NCBI RefSeq assembly: GCF_918698115.1
Contig: NZ_CAKKLV010000032.1
Span: 1-40,088 of the forward strand
Source: Peribacillus sp. Bi96
GTDB lineage: Bacteria; Bacillota; Bacilli; Bacillales; DSM-1321
Reading direction: 5' to 3'
DNA: 40,088 bases
Shown here: in pieces, positions 18,337-26,677 of the stretch
Layout: every line of letters begins with the position of its first letter
How positions within the stretch are numbered: position 1 is the stretch's first letter
The notes under the pieces: generated by a model
The model's database searches: none
Seen by the model: the letters and a program-made list of their open reading frames with translations, nothing else
Told to the model about the DNA's origin: nothing
Made by a program: the position numbers and the translations under genes

Positions 18337-19236
18337 TTACTTACCTTCTAACTTAAACTTGATAACTTTAGATTCTTCAACCCATCCAATATATAAGTCA
18401 TCCTTTGTATCAACCTCTACTAATATCCAGTTCCCTTTTTTTTCGACTGGGAATATTACCGTATTTTTTGAAATAGGCTCTTTCGAAACTAGATGAGATT
18501 TATTGCTAGGCCGTGTTCTTAATTTTGATTCTGTACGTAAAAATCCCAAGTTTACTTTCGGTTTTTTGATTTCAGGATTTTTAACAAATGCTTTTTTTAC
18601 CATTGTCACTGTATCATTTTCACTAATTTTTTCAGTTACTAGCTTACCAACTTCAAAATCATGATTATTCGATGCAATAGCGTGAATTAAAGCTATACAG
18701 GTGAATATTAAAGTCCACATAATACCTTTAGCCACATCTTGTCCCATGCTATTAAAGACTGAATTAAAAAAAGATTTGATTCTTTCTTTAGGCCCCATAT
18801 CTTTACTGACATCCAATTGTGCATCTTGAATTGCTTGAGTCATTTCAACTCCTAATTCTTTTCTGGTCATATCTACTGAATCTGAGGAACTGCCCTCTTG
18901 GTAATCAGGTTCAGAATCAAGCTTAAAATCATCAAAAATTTCATCAAATACACTCAAATCATCAACGGTAATATCATTAAATAATCCTTTTACAGTTATT
19001 GTTTTAGTTAAGTTCCTGTTAATAAGACCTTGAAGAATTTCATTAATTCCTGGATCAATACCTATACCTAATGGAAGATTTACGTCATTTATAATGTTTT
19101 GCGTTATTCGAACTATTTCTGGTATTTTCAACTTCATGTTTGGCTGTTTTCGAGCCATCAGAATTGTTTGTACTTGTTTACCCACCAAATCGCTCAAAAT
19201 CTTCTGCACATCAATATAATTAGACACATTAGACAT
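18337..19236 (-). CDS. Membrane protein with C-terminal SH3-like domain
   Basis: 299 residues. The first 165 residues are soluble and acidic; one membrane helix lies at about residues 169-190 (GIMWTLIFTCIALIHAIA). The last 65 residues (LRTESKLRTRPSNKSHLVSK to GWVEESKVIKF) match the pattern of a bacterial SH3 domain: an LRTRPS start, a GNWILVEV strand and a GWV strand. The N-terminal part is not recognised. First gene of the set, with a dyad operator-like site upstream. If the N-terminus is inside, the SH3 domain faces the wall. Confidence 0.75.
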   Translation of the reverse strand: MSNVSNYIDVQKILSDLVGKQVQTILMARKQPNMKLKIPEIVRITQNIINDVNLPLGIGIDPGINEILQGLINRNLTKTITVKGLFNDITVDDLSVFDEIFDDFKLDSEPDYQEGSSSDSVDMTRKELGVEMTQAIQDAQLDVSKDMGPKERIKSFFNSVFNSMGQDVAKGIMWTLIFTCIALIHAIASNNHDFEVGKLVTEKISENDTVTMVKKAFVKNPEIKKPKVNLGFLRTESKLRTRPSNKSHLVSKEPISKNTVIFPVEKKGNWILVEVDTKDDLYIGWVEESKVIKFKLEGK

Positions 19237-19267
19237 TAGTTCTCTCCCATTCTGTTTTATAATTTAT

Positions 19268-19289
19268 ACAATTACACAATATGTGTAAT
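19268..19289 (-). promoter_or_regulatory. Dyad upstream of the three-gene cassette
   Basis: ATTACACA-ATA-TGTGTAAT (19271-19289), preceded by ACAA to give the 12-mer ACAATTACACAA that recurs twice at 26060-26087. It lies about 35 bases upstream of the start at 19236 and is a likely operator. Confidence 0.5.
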
Positions 19290-19291
19290 AT

Positions 19292-19319
19292 AAAAAAAGC
19301 CTACTTCATTAGTAAGCTA
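19292..19319 (-). terminator. Terminator downstream of the NACHT gene region
   Basis: Read on the minus strand: AGCTTACT-AATGA-AGTAGGCT followed by seven T. It separates the NACHT gene from the three-gene cassette, so the two are separate transcription units. Confidence 0.85.
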
Positions 19320-19327
19320 GAAATATG

Positions 19328-19432
19328 TTATTTCGGTTTTTCTTCGTTATCATCGAAGTAAGCTTGTAGTTGTTCTTCTGATATCCGGTAACAGAAGAGC
19401 AGGCACTTAGTATTACGAGTGCCTTTGTTCAA
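19328..19432 (-). CDS. Possible 34-residue small protein or gene remnant
   Basis: A TTG start behind GAGGT gives MNKGTRNTKCLLFCYRISEE and then QLQAYFDDNEEKPK, ending just before a terminator. The RISEEQLQAYF part looks like the end of a real regulatory or phage protein, so this may be a remnant. A hairpin (AGGCACT/AGTGCCT, 19400-19426) inside the first codons argues that the start part is not coding. Confidence 0.3.
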   Translation of the reverse strand: MNKGTRNTKCLLFCYRISEEQLQAYFDDNEEKPK

Positions 19433-19507
19433 TTCTTAATACCTCATCCATTAATAGGTGCTGTAGTTTGTTTGGGTGTTCCTCTGGAATTGGGGCAATA
19501 GAGAATA

Positions 19508-21502
19508 TCAATCAGGTTTCTTCCCTTTTTTACTTATAAATTTCATAATCGTCCTACTTTTTTTTCTATCAAGTTTGTGTAAATAGTTTTTTGCTTTATC
19601 ATAATCCAATCTAGTTATATTCAAATGATTTAATATTTCAACAATAATTTCGGGCTGAACTTTTTTTTCATCAAATAATAATTCATTTTCTAAATATATG
19701 AACTCTTTATTGATAACACTAAGTTTCATAAATATTTCTTTTGCCCTTTCTGATAAAAGTTGCCGTTTCTCTTGTGGCCCATTTAACAATGGGTAATTTT
19801 TATCCCTTAAAATATCGAATAAGTTCATCATATCATATTTGCTATTACCACTACTTACCAATGAAAAGCAGGCATCTTCTTTACTCAGTATACTTATTCG
19901 TATTTCAAAGGTTTGGATATCATTTTTTATGTTTTCTCCATATTGCTTTATTATATATTCTTCTAAGTTGGTATTATTAGGAATGATTAATTTTCCTGGC
20001 TTAGTAATAAGCATTTCTCTTTCAAAAATATTTTGCTTTATTATTTTTAAATCTAAATTTTCCTCAGAGTCGATATAAGCAATAAAATCTTTAAGAAAAG
20101 GACGAATAAAAACATCATCAAAAGTTGCCTTATCTATATCTATATATATTTTCAACAGATTAGAAAAGTCACTAAGGTATTCTTGCTGATTATTATTTAA
20201 GTCTTCAAAAAAAGCTATTTTATCCAGATCTGTAGATATAAATTTCGAAGAAAAGTACTCCATAAAAGATTTATGAATCCACTTGTAACTTACTCCTTCC
20301 TTGATAAGCATAGGTACATTTTCTGTTAAATCTATAAGTACATCAGAAGGTTCAATATTTTCGGTAAAGAAACTGTCTTTTATAATTTCTTTTAATATAA
20401 GTAAAAGTTTATCTAATTCAAAATCATTATTTCCATTTTCTAAGCAATGAAATGCAAAATGTTGAAGCAAGGAGTCTAATTCATCTCTAGATAATCCACT
20501 GACCTTGTTCCTTTTATAACCATCCTCTTTAGTTAAATCATGATCAGAGTATAGTGCATCATATACTTGTCGATAAAATGAACCCTGGGATAAAGGTAGT
20601 TCCCTCTTATCTCTGTAGGTAAGGTACAATAATGAGACGTACAAAGGGTTTTCTAAAAATTCATTATATTTGTTTGCTGCTTGTTTAATTGCTCCTGTTA
20701 AATCATTATAAAGCTTATAACCTGCAACTTTATCATACAAACTAATTAATTCGAATGCTTCCTTCTCCTCTAAACCCAAAATTTCATACTTTTCAAAATC
20801 AGAGAAATTTAAACCATGATGAGGTCTAGAAGTAATAATAAAACGATTATTTCCCCCATCGCTTATAAAATTTTTTAAAACCGATGACACACACTCTCTT
20901 TCTTTTATTGGAATTTCATCATAACCGTCTAAGAAGAAAAGAAAGCCGCCATCTTCTATTAAATCCATAATGTGTTCTTTACTAAAATTTGAAGATTTAT
21001 ATTCTAATTTTAGATATAATTCATCCAAAATACTATGATCACTTCTTAATCTCCTTAATTCTATAAAAACAGGAATTTGAATCTTTTTCTCGATAGAAGA
21101 TAAAAATAAGAATTTTGAAAACGTAGACTTCCCCATACCTGCACTATCTATAATTAATAATTTGGGGTGGTCTGAAAAGAAATCATTATTATACTCAAAT
21201 AAAAGAACCTTCTCAGAGTCTTTCATATCTTTTTGTTGAATGGAAATAGGTTGATATATATCATTTAAAAATACTCGCCTATCTTTTAGAGCAATTGTTG
21301 GTATAGTACTATATTGCTCAAAACTCTTTTCAAGGTATACTTTAAATTTCCTAGCTAATTCCTCAAAAGAATTAAAACTGCTTTTTTTGGATCTATACAC
21401 CTTTTGAATTTTTTTACTCAATACACCAGATAAATGTTTAGTTGATTCGGAAGCAAGTGTTTTCAAAGCAGCAACACCAGCAATTGTAGATAGCGGTTCC
21501 AT
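19508..21502 (-). CDS. NACHT-domain STAND NTPase, candidate anti-phage protein
   Basis: 664 residues. The N-terminus (1-100) is a short helical region with no recognised effector. The NTPase has DSAGMGKST (Walker A, residues 119-127), FLFFLDGYDEIP (Walker B with extra acidic residues, about 187-198) and FIITSRPH (sensor 1, about 221-228), then a winged-helix-like region. That combination is the NACHT signature of bacterial NLR-like proteins. The C-terminal 250 residues are helical with no leucine-rich repeat visible and should be the sensor. GGGAGGAAC precedes ATG. Bacterial NACHT proteins are known to protect against phages. It is a single-gene unit, very AT-rich, between orphan genes. Confidence 0.87.
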   Translation of the reverse strand: MEPLSTIAGVAALKTLASESTKHLSGVLSKKIQKVYRSKKSSFNSFEELARKFKVYLEKSFEQYSTIPTIALKDRRVFLNDIYQPISIQQKDMKDSEKVLLFEYNNDFFSDHPKLLIIDSAGMGKSTFSKFLFLSSIEKKIQIPVFIELRRLRSDHSILDELYLKLEYKSSNFSKEHIMDLIEDGGFLFFLDGYDEIPIKERECVSSVLKNFISDGGNNRFIITSRPHHGLNFSDFEKYEILGLEEKEAFELISLYDKVAGYKLYNDLTGAIKQAANKYNEFLENPLYVSLLYLTYRDKRELPLSQGSFYRQVYDALYSDHDLTKEDGYKRNKVSGLSRDELDSLLQHFAFHCLENGNNDFELDKLLLILKEIIKDSFFTENIEPSDVLIDLTENVPMLIKEGVSYKWIHKSFMEYFSSKFISTDLDKIAFFEDLNNNQQEYLSDFSNLLKIYIDIDKATFDDVFIRPFLKDFIAYIDSEENLDLKIIKQNIFEREMLITKPGKLIIPNNTNLEEYIIKQYGENIKNDIQTFEIRISILSKEDACFSLVSSGNSKYDMMNLFDILRDKNYPLLNGPQEKRQLLSERAKEIFMKLSVINKEFIYLENELLFDEKKVQPEIIVEILNHLNITRLDYDKAKNYLHKLDRKKSRTIMKFISKKGKKPD

Positions 21503-21942
21503 AAGTTCCTCCCATTTATTTTTTTATGGAATTATATAATATGATAATTATATATTATATAATTATTTTAATGAATTAATTATCAAATTTTCCACATTCT
21601 ACATTATCATTAATTATTACAATGGCCGTTCCCCACGCTAAAAGCTGATTCATGAAAAAAGAATTATTTATCAAGATCAATTACAGCTCCAGAATTCTAA
21701 TAGATTCTGTTGGTGTGAATTTGAAATAAGAGTCACGATGTGATTATATTTGGATATTCATGCCAATGTTTAGGACCCAATCCATCCAGTGTATGCCTTT
21801 AATATTAATAAACAAAAAGTTTGATGAATAGAAATTACATAGAATATAAATTTAAAGTTAAAGTTAAAGTTAGATATTAATTTATAAAGCATCTAGTATT
21901 CTAAATTAGATTTAATAGTTACGGAAAAGAGGTGAATAAATA
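21503..21942 (+). other. Non-coding gap, promoters of divergent genes
   Basis: About 440 bases, very AT-rich, with no credible gene. It must hold the promoter of the NACHT gene (minus) and of the gene at 21943 (plus). A short tandem repeat TTAAAG x3 lies at 21852-21869. Nothing else stands out. Confidence 0.6.
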
Positions 21943-22797
21943 ATGAGCATAGTTGAATGGAATACAGCTCTTACTGATGTTTTATCTGGAAGTGTTGTGC
22001 TTATTATTGGAGCAGTAGGTGGTGGTGTTTTTGGCTTTTTTAGAGGGAAAAAGCAATCGGCAGTGGCGATTGAAAGGAAAAACAATATATATCAGCCATT
22101 ACTCGATGAACTCGAGCCAATGGGTAACTTTGAATTGAATGTCTTAATAAATAAAAAAACTCCAATTTTGGTTGAGGTCGTTACAAATGAATATAAATAT
22201 GGAATGTCGACAGAATTACAAGAAAAGTGTAATTATTTATATTCACAAATAGAACAGTTTAATAGGATTAAATTAGTTTCAATTGCCAATGATAAAATCG
22301 TAGAGATATTTAAAAATGGATATGAAGAATTGTATGGAAGTGTAATTGATGGTGTTAGTTATCATTCGGACAAGGCGGGGAACGAATGGGAAGACGAGCA
22401 TTTAACTATACCTGTTGAATTAATTCAAAGGGGGAATTTTGATAAATTAATAGTTAATCTTCTAAACACTGAAGGAATGTACGATTATGAAGTACGTGTT
22501 GATGATATTTCCGAACCCATTTATGGGGATTTAGTAAACATATTCAATTCTACCTTAAATGTATCTATTAATGGTGTTAACCATCCCTTGCCTTTATTAA
22601 AGAAGGAATTAGGTATGTCGCCTGCTGAGTACATGGCTCTTAACTATGATTTTTTTAATATATATAATACTGATACACAAAAGTTAAGAAAAGATGAGTT
22701 AAGAGAAGAAATAATATTAAAATCCCAAGAAGTAATACAAGACTTAAAAGATGTGATTAGAAGAATAGTACTGATATATGAAGTTGAAGAAATCTAA
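21943..22797 (+). CDS. Unrecognised membrane-anchored protein
   Basis: 284 residues. One membrane helix near the N-terminus (about residues 12-33, GSVVLIIGAVGGGVFGFF) is followed by a basic RGKKQ stop-transfer stretch, so the remaining 250 residues, helical and acidic, are probably cytoplasmic. No family recognised. The N-terminal anchor plus large cytoplasmic domain is common in phage-defence and stress sensors, but nothing specific supports that. AAGAGGTGAA precedes ATG. Single-gene unit. Confidence 0.75.
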   Translation: MSIVEWNTALTDVLSGSVVLIIGAVGGGVFGFFRGKKQSAVAIERKNNIYQPLLDELEPMGNFELNVLINKKTPILVEVVTNEYKYGMSTELQEKCNYLYSQIEQFNRIKLVSIANDKIVEIFKNGYEELYGSVIDGVSYHSDKAGNEWEDEHLTIPVELIQRGNFDKLIVNLLNTEGMYDYEVRVDDISEPIYGDLVNIFNSTLNVSINGVNHPLPLLKKELGMSPAEYMALNYDFFNIYNTDTQKLRKDELREEIILKSQEVIQDLKDVIRRIVLIYEVEEI

Positions 22798-23390
22798 AAG
22801 CAAAACTAATTTTGTTAGTGAGTTTTCCTTTTGCAAATATATTTATACTTATTTGTTTTTTTCTAAGGTATTTTTTGGTCATATTTTGAAAGTTTTTATC
22901 TTTCTATTTTTAACGGGATATAATTCTAATTTTTCTTTTTCGTTGGATTTAATATCAAGAATTCGAAATCGTGCAATAATTGTCTGTTTCTCTATATTAA
23001 TAGGAGCAAAAAAAGCTTTGTCATCCCCATAATTATTAATTATGCCACTTCTTGATTTTGTATGATGATTTGACATTCTGGAATATGACGAACTCGCGCA
23101 GAAGGCGTTTTGGCTTTAACAGGTAGAAAAAGGCTAATGGATTTCCAGAAAATATTTTCTTCTTAGTCAAGCTATAAATTAAAAATATATGTTTTTAATA
23201 AAGAGTCCGTTTTGATTAATCTTTTTTCAAAAATGGCTCTTTCTTTTTGTTTGTTTATCAAGGTCATTAGTATTAAGTTGATTAAGCTTCCTTTCACAGC
23301 TACAGTAAGAACACACTCCTATTGTCTAATTATTGTAAATTTAGGATATGAATAAATTAAGAAGCTGTGTTTTTTGGGGGAGTGTTATAA
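22798..23390 (+). other. Non-coding gap with a weak terminator
   Basis: About 590 bases. An imperfect hairpin AAAGAG...CTCTTT with a T-rich end (23200-23249) may be a terminator. A 65-residue minus-strand open frame (22879-23076) has no ribosome site and is not annotated as a gene. A leader with a GGGGGAG ribosome site leads into the gene at 23391. Confidence 0.5.
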
Positions 23391-24926
23391 ATGAAGAAAA
23401 GTCTAGCAAGTGAATATCCAGAATTGGCCAATGAATGGGACTATGAATTAAACGGTGATTTAAAGCCTAGTGATGTTCCTCCAAAAGGAAGACAGTATGT
23501 ATGGTGGAAATGCAAAAAAGGACATAGTTATAAGGCTAAATTAGCATCTAGATCTAATGGAACAGGATGCCCATATTGCAAAGGTTCAGAAGTGTGTTTT
23601 GAACGTTCATTATTAGGAAAAAGACCAGATCTAGTAGCCATGTGGGACAAAGAGAGAAATAGTTCATTAACTCCAGATAAGGTACTTGCTGGATCTAAAA
23701 TTGTAATTTGGTGGATTTGTGAAAAAGGTCATTCCTTTGATATGTCAATTAAACAAATGACTAGAAAAAGAGGGAGTAGTGGGTGCCCATTCTGTCGAGG
23801 TTTAAGGGTGAATGAAACAAACAGTCTAGCTAACCTCTATCCGCATATTGCATATGAATGGGTTGAATGTATTGATTATAAAAGTAAGACTGCAAAAGAT
23901 GTCTCACCTGGCTCATCTTACAAGGTTTTATGGAGATGTAAGAAGGGACATGAGTGGAAAACAACTCCAAAACATCGGACAAGTGGTGGAACAGGGTGTC
24001 CAAGGTGTAATACAACGAAGAAAGTGTCCAAACAATCATATGCACTCTTTTATTATTTTAAAAAGCATTTTGATGATGTTGAAATGGAAACATCACTTTT
24101 AGGCACACGTATGGTTTTGGATATTTACATTTCTTCGATTAATTTAGTTATAGAGTATGACGGAGGTCTATATCATAAGGATTATAAGCGTGATATAAAA
24201 AAAGACATTGCGTTGTTAGAAAAAATGCCATATACAAAGCTCATTAGAATTCGAGAACCGGAATGCCCTACATATAAATCACCAAATCCAAATACATTTT
24301 TTTATGATCTTAAAAATCATTCAATGAAATCATTTCAAACGTGTCTTGAAAAGATATTTACTGATCATGTTCAACAAAGTCCTGATATAAATATTAAAAG
24401 AGATAATGTGTCGATTTTAGATTTAATGGATCGTTGGGAATATGAAAATTCATTAGCCAATGTTAGACCCATACTTTTAAAAGAATGGGATTACCATAAG
24501 AATGGGGATTTAAAACCAGAAAATTTTAAAGTTGCAAGCCATGAAAAAGTAAATTGGATTTGTATTCATGGGCATCAATGGTCTGCTACAATTGCAAGTA
24601 GAACACAAGGAGGCAACAACTGTCCTGACTGTGGGAATAGAAGGTTGCATTCGGATAATAATTTAGCTGCTGTAAATTCAGAACTAGTTAAGGAGTGGCA
24701 CCCAACTAAAAATGAAAAAGGTCCGCAAGCTTTCTTTGCAAACTCTCATTCTAAAGTTTGGTGGTTATGTAAAAAGTGCAGTCACGAATGGGAGGCACGA
24801 ATATACAATAGAAATTGTAATCGTAGTGGATGTCCGAATTGTTATGAGAACAATCTTAAATATAAGCTAACAATCGCTTCTTGTGCTAACGATCAGGTTT
24901 GTAGAAGAAGGAAAGGATACAGTTGA
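23391..24926 (+). CDS. Five-repeat zinc-ribbon protein with central Vsr-like nuclease domain
   Basis: 511 residues. Five copies of one zinc-ribbon unit (DUF4379-like, pattern L-P-EWD...VWW.C..GH.W...GCP.C) lie at about residues 4-64, 73-136, 144-207, 364-425 and 433-496. Between units 3 and 4, residues 216-290 form a Vsr/DUF559-like nuclease core: LDIYI with Asp244, LVIEYDGGLYH with Glu255, Asp257 and His262, then KKDIALLEK and KLIRIRE. Known relatives of the ribbon are fused to nucleases in mobile elements. The repeats likely bind nucleic acid. GGGGGAG precedes the ATG. It ends abruptly and its stop lies in a terminator loop, so the C-terminus may be truncated. Target unknown. Confidence 0.83.
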   Translation: MKKSLASEYPELANEWDYELNGDLKPSDVPPKGRQYVWWKCKKGHSYKAKLASRSNGTGCPYCKGSEVCFERSLLGKRPDLVAMWDKERNSSLTPDKVLAGSKIVIWWICEKGHSFDMSIKQMTRKRGSSGCPFCRGLRVNETNSLANLYPHIAYEWVECIDYKSKTAKDVSPGSSYKVLWRCKKGHEWKTTPKHRTSGGTGCPRCNTTKKVSKQSYALFYYFKKHFDDVEMETSLLGTRMVLDIYISSINLVIEYDGGLYHKDYKRDIKKDIALLEKMPYTKLIRIREPECPTYKSPNPNTFFYDLKNHSMKSFQTCLEKIFTDHVQQSPDINIKRDNVSILDLMDRWEYENSLANVRPILLKEWDYHKNGDLKPENFKVASHEKVNWICIHGHQWSATIASRTQGGNNCPDCGNRRLHSDNNLAAVNSELVKEWHPTKNEKGPQAFFANSHSKVWWLCKKCSHEWEARIYNRNCNRSGCPNCYENNLKYKLTIASCANDQVCRRRKGYS

Positions 24927-24946
24927 GCAAACCTGTATCCTTTTTT
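24912..24946 (+). terminator. Terminator overlapping the stop of the zinc-ribbon gene
   Basis: AAAGGATACAG (24912-24922) pairs with CTGTATCCTTT (24933-24943), followed by more T. The left arm is coding and the stop TGA (24924-24926) lies in the loop. Confidence 0.9.
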
Positions 24947-25076
24947 ATATTAGTTGACACCGAAAGTGTTTACACCTCTAATAATTCCTTTGACCAATTC
25001 CAATTGCAAATTTTAAAAGTGTTTGTAACATGATGTACTTTACTTGCCCCAATTATTGCTACTACTCGACCCTTAA

Positions 25077-25748
25077 TTATTCTTGTTCACTCTCTATTTT
25101 CTCTACAAAAAAGGATAACCATGCTAATGCAATTCCTAGATAAGTAATTAGAGGAAATAATATTTCTTTTAAAGATAATCCAAATAAGCTCGCTGTTATG
25201 GTAGCAATAATTGCTAAATAAAATCTTATTCTTACTTTAATTTTTTTTGTCGAAATATCCTTTACTGAAATATGATACATGAAATAAACTATTGAAAATA
25301 AGGCGGACGTTAAGAAGAATAAATTATAACACCACCAACTTAAATCAAAATTATAATTAAATATAATACCAATTGCATAAATAATCATTCCAATATAAAG
25401 CGAGAAAAAAAATGAATAAATTATTATTCCATATAGAAAAGACCTATGACTAAATATATCAAATAGTTGTGCAGGGTTTTCTGTTTCTTGACGAATAAAT
25501 TTTAGAATAAATTTTGGTCGCTCACTCAAATAAGCCCTTAGATTATAAACAACAAATGGATAAAACATTGTAATCATTAATAATCCTAAAATTATGGTAT
25601 TTAGCACATCACTAACTCTATTAAAAAAGTATAAGATGCATATTAATAAAATAAACATTATAGCCCATATATTTACCGCTTTTGAGCTCAGTAACCCATT
25701 CATCACTTTGCCGGATTTTAAAAATATGTTTTTAAATTTTTCCTTCAT
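25077..25748 (-). CDS. Unrecognised polytopic membrane protein
   Basis: 223 residues from ATG 25748, which follows GGGGGG at good spacing; the open frame extends further upstream without support. About six membrane segments, in pairs: IWAIMFILLICILYFF and IILGLLMITMFYPFVV, GIIIYSFFFSLYIGMIIYAI, LFFLTSALFSIVYFMY, FYLAIIATITASLFGL, LFPLITYLGIALAWLSFF. A loop of about 40 residues between segments 2 and 3 is charged. No family or catalytic motif recognised. It lies alone on the minus strand, converging on the zinc-ribbon gene. Very AT-rich. Confidence 0.72.
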   Translation of the reverse strand: MKEKFKNIFLKSGKVMNGLLSSKAVNIWAIMFILLICILYFFNRVSDVLNTIILGLLMITMFYPFVVYNLRAYLSERPKFILKFIRQETENPAQLFDIFSHRSFLYGIIIYSFFFSLYIGMIIYAIGIIFNYNFDLSWWCYNLFFLTSALFSIVYFMYHISVKDISTKKIKVRIRFYLAIIATITASLFGLSLKEILFPLITYLGIALAWLSFFVEKIESEQE

Positions 25749-25903
25749 TGAAAACCCCCCATGTCTAAATAATACTACTTTTTTTTCGTATACAACAAAA
25801 TATGTCATAAGTTATAAATTTACTAAATGAAATTGGTAACTACATATAAAATCAGATTTGGAGTGTATCCTTTTTTAATAAAATATTTTTTGAAAATATA
25901 GAT

Positions 25904-25931
25904 ACCTAAAGTAATGGGTGCGTTAGTTGCA
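25904..25931 (+). repeat. Short palindromic repeat, type A (copy 1, degenerate)
   Basis: Contains GTAATGGGTGCGTTAGTTGC, a degenerate copy of the palindrome AACTAACG-GGTG-CGTTAGTT found further right. Leftmost of eleven copies. Confidence 0.65.
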
Positions 25932-25935
25932 TAAC

Positions 25936-25979
25936 AAAGGTCATAACATATTAGGCATATATAATATGTTATGACCTTT
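25936..25979 (+). other. Perfect 18-base-pair hairpin
   Basis: AAAGGTCATAACATATTA (25936-25953) pairs fully with 25962-25979 around an eight-base loop. Its A and T ends allow a bidirectional terminator. It follows palindromic repeat copy 1. Confidence 0.75.
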
Positions 25980-26059
25980 AATTTATAAATCTTTTTTAAT
26001 TTAGGTCTTGATAATAATAAGGATGTAGGCTGCTTTTATATGTACTTTGTAACTCTAAC

Positions 26060-26087
26060 ACAATTACACAATAGTACAATTACACAA
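26060..26087 (+). repeat. Direct repeat ACAATTACACAA x2
   Basis: Two perfect 12-mers at 26060-26071 and 26076-26087. The same 12-mer lies in the dyad at 19268-19279. Likely binding sites for one regulator. Confidence 0.6.
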
Positions 26088-26110
26088 AATTCATATTTTC
26101 TTTCTTATAT

Positions 26111-26212
26111 TATAGATAGTCATTCTTGTTACACCTGTTTTTTTAATTATGTTTTTCACTGATTCATTTTCATTGAGCAAACGGATTATTTCATTGGAAT
26201 TACTTGGCTAAT
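26111..26212 (-). pseudogene. Remnant of a helix-turn-helix tail (copy 1)
   Basis: Read on the minus strand it codes NEIIRLLNENESVKNIIKK then TGVTRMTIYNIRKKI and a stop, the pattern of a serine-recombinase C-terminal helix-turn-helix. There is no start codon, and an in-frame stop lies just upstream. The same TGVTRMTI block recurs at 26571 and 28140. Each copy lies 75-130 bases upstream of a plus-strand gene. Confidence 0.5.
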
Positions 26213-26272
26213 TATTTTAATAGTCTGAAAACTTTTGTTATAATAGAAAAAAGGTCAAGGAGTTGGTTTCCT

Positions 26273-26470
26273 ATGGAAAAGAATTTGGCTAATACACCAC
26301 CACAACCTGAAATAAACGTCAAGGATTCTGAATTTGCTGAAATGGTGATAAACAAAGCCCTTCTTAATTTCCGAAAAGAGCAAATCCGAAAAGAGATTGA
26401 CCAGTCATTACAGGATAAAAACAAAGTAGAATTCCTACGATTAACAGAGGAATTGAAAAACATTTCTTAA
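26273..26470 (+). CDS. Small IDEAL-domain-like protein
   Basis: 65 residues from ATG 26273, which follows AAGGAG; the frame extends upstream without support. The C-terminal part, FAEMVINKALLNFRKEQIRK then EIDQSLQDKNKVEFLRLTEE, fits the IDEAL domain (named for the IDEAL-like motif, short charged helices, found in B. subtilis ComK and YpiB-type proteins). Function of the stand-alone domain is unknown. Followed by its own terminator. Confidence 0.75.
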   Translation: MEKNLANTPPQPEINVKDSEFAEMVINKALLNFRKEQIRKEIDQSLQDKNKVEFLRLTEELKNIS

Positions 26471-26524
26471 AATGTTGTTTATAAAATGAACTTAACATAT
26501 TTGTAACTTTAAGAAGTACGCCAA

Positions 26525-26568
26525 AACGCCAATCTTATATCTATAAGGGATTGGCGTTTATTTAATTT
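26525..26568 (+). terminator. Terminator after the IDEAL-like gene
   Basis: AACGCCAATC (26525-26534) pairs with GATTGGCGTT (26549-26558), with further pairing in the loop, then a T-rich tail. Confidence 0.8.
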
Positions 26569-26570
26569 TT

Positions 26571-26597
26571 ATAGTCATTCTAGTTACACCTGATTTT
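26571..26597 (-). pseudogene. Remnant of a helix-turn-helix tail (copy 2)
   Basis: Minus-strand KSGVTRMTIKIK and stop; near-identical DNA (ATAGTCATTCTNGTTACACC) to copies 1 and 3, but shorter. Also readable as a conserved upstream DNA motif. Confidence 0.45.
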
Positions 26598-26677
26598 AAA
26601 TTTTAAATTCTCGACTTATTTTTTATCTTATAGTTTAAAATTAAATAACAAATATTTCTAAAAGAAAGGTGATTAAT

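Noticed and set aside
22879..23076. 65-residue minus-strand frame starting MSNHHTKSRSGIINNYGDDK
   Set aside because: Composition is tolerable, but no ribosome site precedes the ATG and no family was recognised; kept out of the gene list.
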